A program made the position numbers and the translations under genes. From NCBI GenBank assembly GCA_016206635.1, contig JACQRF010000122.1, forward strand, positions 1-6,890: 6,890 bases of DNA, in the 5' to 3' direction. A model generated the notes under the pieces. It had not been told where the DNA came from, made no database searches, and worked only from the letters and a program-made list of their open reading frames with translations. Shown piece after piece: positions 1 to 6,000 of this stretch. Source of the stretch: Candidatus Omnitrophota bacterium (lineage in GTDB: Bacteria; Omnitrophota; Gorgyraeia; 1-14-0-20-64-10; JACQQZ01). Positions within the stretch are counted from its first letter, which is position 1; the number at the start of each line of letters is the position of its first letter.

Positions 1-48
1 CCCCACCCTCTCCCCTGAGGGGAGAGGGAACGGGTGAGGGGGGAAAGT
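1..48. repeat. Intergenic GC-rich palindrome just after the stop (REP-like; possible terminator)
   Basis: Positions 6-15 (CCCTCTCCCC) and 19-28 (GGGGAGAGGG) form a perfect 10-bp stem around TGA, or 11 bp if T16-A18 also pair. Outer arms 1-8 (CCCCACCC) and 32-41 (GGGTGAGGGG) can extend it imperfectly. It starts 20 bases after the stop codon of the giant gene. Such CCCTCTCCCC/GGGGAGAGGG palindromes are common dispersed intergenic elements in GC-rich genomes, from general knowledge. On the minus strand the visible bases after the stem are GTGGGG with no T-run, so a classical intrinsic terminator is not supported, although an mRNA 3'-end hairpin is possible. Confidence 0.65.
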
Positions 49-3000
49 TCATGAACCCGGAGGCCCCGTCCCCGGCGGCGGCGCCGTCGCCGGTCCAGTG
101 CCAGGGGGGCCAGGCCCCCCTGGCACCGCCGCGGCTTCTTGCAGGAGCGCGGCGTCGGCCGTCATCGTCAGGTGAGCCTGCCGCTGCCAGATGAGGAACG
201 CCGCCAGACTCAAGAGCCCGACGAACACGACCATCCCGAAGATGAGGCGCCACGTCGCATCCGTCGTCAAGTGCGACTTCAAGCTCACGGCGATCGGGCT
301 GGCCCCCCCCTCTTCCCAGTTGGATTGGACGCCCGAGAACGCCTTGTTCAGGAACTCGCTCTCCGGCGTCTTCGGCGCGTCGGGATTCATCACCGTCACC
401 GCCATCCGCTTCAGCAACGCCAGGTCGTCCTCGAGCCGCTTCATGGACTCGATGTTCTGCCGGTAGGTCTGGATGTGCTGCTCCGGCGTCAGCGTCGGAT
501 CGGACTGCTTCTCCCAAATGGAGGCCAGCTTGAGGTCAATCTGGCTCGCCAGCATCATGGCCCGCTCCTCGTACTCGGTGCCGGTCAACTGTTTGACGGC
601 CACCTTGGCGTCATCGGAGAGCCGGGTGAGGGCCGCCTGCGGGATCTGCCAGATATCTTCCACCTCGATGGCGAAGACGGCCGACTCGTTCGGCTTCAAC
701 GTCACGGTGGCCGTCACGAAGTGCATCTGCCGGTCCGGATCGTATTCCAGCTTGAGCGAGCCCAGGTCCATGACGTGCTCGGCCTTGACCTCCTTCGGCA
801 GATACGCCTTGACCGGCACCGTCTGCTCCTCGTCGGTCGGGTTGACCGCCAGGATCTTCAGGATGACCGACCCCGACTCGAACCAGGTCTGGACCTGCAC
901 CTTCTGCCGGCCCTCCTCCGCGATCCGCTTCGTCACCTCGGTCGCCTGTTTGATCTGCTCGATCTTGTTCTGCAAATCCTTGGCGGTGTTGACCTGCGCC
1001 TCCTGGATCTCGAACAATTGATGCAGGGAGTTGCCGGTCGGCCCCGACAAATGTTTCAGCGATTGGGCGATCTCCTTCAGCTGGTCGCGGACCGACATCG
1101 TCGCCTGGGTCGAGGCGCTCACGGCCTCGGCCGTCTCGTCCGCCTCCTCGTCCTCGATCGCGCCCACGAGCCCCAACTGCGCCTGCATGGAGGAGAGCTG
1201 CTGCTGCAGCGCCGCCACCTGGGCCACGAGCCCGCCCGTCCCCGCGCTCATGGTCACCATCCCCCGCAGCGCTGCCAGCGCGGCCATGACCGGCGACAGG
1301 TCGGTCGCCGCGCTGCCGCCGCCGCCGGCCGACGACCCGCCCGCCTTCTTGGCGATCGCCTCCAAATCGGTGGTGATCACCGTCATGATCATGCTGTCCA
1401 CGGAGTTCTTCGTGCTCTCGCTGGCCACGACGGAAAAGTCCCCGGTCCCCCACCCCTTGTCGAACGTCGCCGAGTACTCATAGATGCCGGTCGTCGCGAT
1501 CTCCGTCATCGTCCCGGCCGACACCCGCTTGGTGTTCGACGGGTCGTAAATGTCAACCTTCGGCGTGAGCCCGGTCGCGGTCCGATAGCGGAGGGTAATC
1601 GTGTTCCCGGTCTTCACGACCGGGTCGCGGTTCAGGATGCCGGTCTGCGGCCCCCGCGCCGCCTCCGACGCGACCTTCGAGGCCAGCTCGGACTGGGTCT
1701 TGGTCAGGCGCCCGAACACTGACTCCGCCGAGCCGGTATCGGAGGTCGCCCCCAACAGCTTGTCCAGATTTTTCAGCCGGCCGAACAGGGAGTTGGCGGC
1801 CGCCGCGTCGTTGATCGAGCCCATCTGAGCCAGGATGTCGGACTTGACGCCGGCCAGCTTGCCGAACAGCGTGGACGCCGCCGCCGCGTCGGCCGCCGTC
1901 CCGGTCAGGTTGATGATGGATTTGGTCTCCGAGGGCAGGGTGATGTTGAGCGTCCCGGCCCCCGTCTTCACCTGGCCGCTGTAGGTGATAGCCACCTTCA
2001 CCAAGAAGCTGCTGGCGGCGGTGAGCCCCGCATCCTTGCCGGTGAAGCTGAAGTCGAAGACGCCGTTGGCGTCCGGGGCGGTGTCGCTGTACGTGGCCTT
2101 CTGCGTGGCGCCGTCGAAGATGGTGATCGTCGCCGCCGTCAGCGACGCGTCGTTGATCAGGAGCCCCCGGCGGAACAGGAACGCCTTGGCCTTCACCGTG
2201 TCGGTCGTCGCGTCGTAGAAGCTCTCGAACTTCACGTCAAACACCGTGGGCGTCTCCGACTCCAGCACCGCGGTGATCGTCTTATCGGTGTCGGCGGTGA
2301 AGTTCACCGTGGCGGCGGTGAACTGGGGTTTCGACCAGGTCCCGGTGATCGCCCCGTGCTTGTAGTGCCGCTTGGTCTGTGACGGGGAGGTGAGCGACCC
2401 GTCCGTGACGTTCCACGTCTCCGAGTCGGTCACGTTCAGCGACGCCAGATACGAGGCGTCCTGGTTCTGGACGTTGTAGGTGACCAGGTACCACTTGCCG
2501 GTGAAGGCGGCCGAGTCTATGATTTCCTGGATGGCCCCCGTGTGCCCGGTCGTCAGGTCGGTGATCCGCAGCTTGACCGCCCGCGTCCCGTTCGTCGGGC
2601 TGGCGATCGGCGATGGCGGGTTGACGGTGCCCCCCACGATGTCCGGCAGGGGGTTCCAGGTGTAGGTGCCGGTGTTGGCGATCGAGGCGGCCCCCGCCAG
2701 GTCGGTCCAGCTCACATAGTTGTCGGCCGCGGTCGCGTACTGGAGCTTGACGGGGCCGATCGTCCCGTTGGTCGTCCAGGTGACGGTCTGCGACGTGCCG
2801 ACCGGCCAGGTGGTGGTGGTGACCGGCGCCGTGAAGGCCAGCTTGCCTTTGATGGAGAAGGCGTTGGAGGTCCCCGTGATGACCGGATGGCCGGTCACGG
2901 TGTCGGTCACGCGCAGTTTGCCGGTGGTCCCGATATTGTCCGGCACGGTCCAGGAGGTCGAGGTCCCGGTCAGGGCGGTGCCCACCACCGCCGGCGTCCC

Positions 3001-6000
3001 GGTCGTGAAGTCGCCGTCCGGCTTGAACTCCACCTTGACGCTGCCGATCGTCCCGACCTTCGCCCAGCTCAGGGTCGCGACATCACCGACCGACAGCACG
3101 CCCGACGGCGTGGTCATCGCCAGCGTCCCGGTGATCGTGAAGCCGGCGGAGACCGCGTTGGCCGCCGTCGCCGGGTTGGTGACCCGGATCTTCGCCTGGT
3201 TCACGCTCGAGATCGCGTCCGCCACCGTCCATTTCAGGTAGAACGGGTTGGCGGTGACCGGCACCGCCGTGCCATCGGCCGCGTAGGCGGTCCAGGTGGT
3301 CCCATTGGTAGAGGTCTGCAGCGACCCGGCCGCCGCCAGCGCGTAGGTGCTTCCATTATCCTTGGAGTACTCCACCTTGGCGATCGTCATCGTCCCGGTG
3401 AAACTCAGGGTGATCTGCTGCTGCGTCCCAACCGTCCAGCTCTCCCCGCCGGTCGGGGCGGACAACGACACGCCGGTCAGCGAGAAGGCGTTCGCCGCCG
3501 TGTTGGTAACCAGGGCGTCGCCGACATCGGTCACCGTGATCTTGGCGCTGGAGGTCGTGAAGGTCGGGCTCCAGGCGTAGCTCCCGCTGCCGGCCGCCAC
3601 GTTATGGCCACCGGTCGAGGCCACGAGCACCTGGTTGTTCGCGCTGTTGATGAGGTCGGTCACCTCGATCTTGACGTTCGGGACCACGTTGGCGTCCGCC
3701 GGGCTGGTGGTCCAGGTGATCGTCTGCGGCTGGCCGGCCGCCCACTCGAGGCTGGCGGTGTCGGGCGCCGTCACATCCAGCGTCCCGTAGATCGCGAAGG
3801 CGTTGTCCGAGTTGTCCGTCGCCAAGGCGGTGTCGGTCCCGTTGGCCGCCGGCGCCGGATCGGCGTCCGAGAGCCGGATGAAGGCCGTCGTGGTCGTCTT
3901 GTTGGCCACCGTCCAGGAGAGCGCCCCGCCGGCAGCCGGCGTCGTGGCGATGATCGTGGTCCACGGCCCGCCCACCCCCGCCGTGGAGTATTCGAGCTTG
4001 ACGTTCGTCACGGCCGTGCTCGTCCAGGTAAGCGACTGCGAGCTGCCGGCCAGCCACCGCACCCCGCTGGCGGTCGGCGCGGTCACCGCCACCGTCGAGA
4101 CCTTGAAGCTGGCGTTGGAGACATCGTTGGCGTCGGCATCCGACGTGCTGGAAACCCGCACGATCACCGTCGCCCCCGCGTCGGCCGCCACGGGCGTCCA
4201 CGCCTCCGAACCGTCATTGGTGGTCGAGGCGAGGATCGTCGTCCACGTGGACCCGCTGTCTTTCGAGTACTCCAGCTTGACGTCGGCGACCGTCCCCTGC
4301 GTCTGCCAGGAGACCGTGTGCGGCGCCCCCACCGCCCACTTCTCCCCGCCGTTGGGGGCGATCACCGTGACATTGGCCGCCACCTTGTAGGCGGCGCTGA
4401 TCCCCGCCACCGCGTTGTTGGGGCTCCAGGCCGGGTTGGCCTCCACCTTGATCTTGGCGGTCCCGCTGGCGGCGTTCAGCGGCACCGGCCACGCAAACCC
4501 GGTGGCCCCGGCCGTGGCATCCAGCGTGTCCGCGCTGGCCACCGCCGTCCAGGTCGAGCCGTTGTCCGCCGAGTAGGACAGCTTGACCGTCCCGCCGGAG
4601 GGGATCGGCCCGTTGACCGCCCACTTGATGGTCTTCGTGGACGTCACCGGCCAGACGTCGGTGGCAATCGGCGCCGTGACGGAGAGCAGCGGCCCGGTCA
4701 GCGAGAAGTTGGCGTTCGAGAGGTCCGTGATCTGGTCGTAGCCGGCGTCCACCCCCGTCACCCGGACCTTGACGGTGCTCGAGGCGGTGAGATTCGCGGG
4801 GATGGCCCAGCTATAGCTGCCGGTGTTCGACGTCGAGGCGATGATCGTCGTGTAGTTCGTGCCATCAGTGGTGTAGTCCAGCTTGACGTTCGTGATCAAG
4901 GTGTCTTTCGCCCAGGTGATCGTCTGGGTCGTCCCGATGGGCCACGACTCCGTCCCGTTCGGGGCGGTCATCGTCAGCTTGCTGATCTTGAAGTTGGCGT
5001 CGGAGCTGTCCGCGATGCCCGTGGTGCCCGCCGAGCGGATCCGGATCTTGACCGTCGCCGACGGGTCATCCGGGACCGTCCAGCTATACGGCGTCCCGGA
5101 CGTGCCGTTGACCGCCGTGGCGATCGAGGTGTAATTCGTCCCGTCCTTGGTGTACTCGATCACCAGGTCATTCGGCAGCGAACTCCCCGTCCACGTGATG
5201 TTCTTGGCCACCCCCACCTGCCACTGCTCGGCGCCATTGGGGGCGCCGACCGCCAGGTTGGCGACGATGGAGAAGTTGGCGTTGGATAGGTCCCGGATCG
5301 CCGGGACCCCGGCCGACCGGATCCGGACTTTGCTGGTCGAGTTGAGGTCGGTGGGGACGGTCCACGCGTACGTGCCGTCATTGGCCTCCCCCGTGGCGAT
5401 TGACGTGTAATTGGTCCCGTCCTTCGTGTACTCGAGGGTCAGATCCCCCGGCGCCACCCCCGTCGTGCTCCAGGTAATGTTCTGGCTCGTGGCCGCCGGC
5501 CACGACTCGCTGCCGTTGGGGGCGGTCACCGTGATCGTGCCGCTCTCGTAGCCGACCGCCAGGGCATCCAGCGTCGGGGTGACGGCGCCATCCGAGTTCA
5601 GGAACGCCTTGACCTTCAGCGTCCCGGTCGAGTTCTCCGGCAGATAGCCGTCCGCGTACGCCTTGTCTTCGAAACCGGCGATGTTGGTGTGGATCGTCGC
5701 GGCGGTCGCGGCCTGCGCGTAGGTCCCGTCCGACGAGACCCAGTTCGTCCCGTTGTGGTAGTACCAGTAGGTCCCGTTGTTCGGGGAGAGGACGTACTTC
5801 ATCGCCGAGCCGGCCGGGGTGGTCACCGTCTCCGCAAAGCTCGTCAGGTAGGTAAACGCCTGGCCGGTGGCCGGCACGATGGTCGGGTTGTCCACCGCGT
5901 AGCTGGACATGTCCACGGCGATCTTCGTGACGTCCGGCGCCAGCGTCTCGCTCAGTGTGTCGAACAGCGTCCGGTACTGGAGGTAGCGCTGTTTCAGCAG

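Noticed and set aside
1..28. Classical intrinsic terminator for the giant gene
   Set aside because: The stem is strong but the visible minus-strand bases after it are GTGGGG with no T-run; only the palindrome is supported.
52..123. Collagen-like triple-helix tail
   Set aside because: Gly is not at every third residue over a sufficient length; the segment is only Pro/Gly-rich.
52..246. LPxTG, PEP-CTERM or T9SS sorting signal
   Set aside because: No LPxTG or PEP motif before the helix, no basic cluster ending the protein, and a 45-residue tail follows the helix.
611..1453. 280-codon minus-strand frame in another register
   Set aside because: Low-complexity Gly/Arg/Asp-rich translation that overlaps the real frame, which encodes recognisable helical and beta domains there.
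139..1722. 527-codon plus-strand frame antisense to the C-terminal part
   Set aside because: It mirrors the sense codons exactly, is rich in Arg/His/Leu/Gly without any domain pattern, and is explained by the rarity of TTA, CTA and TCA in the real gene.
2497..5538. Fibronectin type III or PKD repeats
   Set aside because: The APNGxExW start, GxxxxITW, YxWTVP and SNAxFSI landmarks fit the Kre9/KNH type and lack the PKD or Fn3 signature residues.
2497..5538. CRISPR array or DNA-level tandem repeat
   Set aside because: Periodicity of about 280-350 bases follows the protein repeats; DNA copies are diverged and lie within a continuous reading frame.
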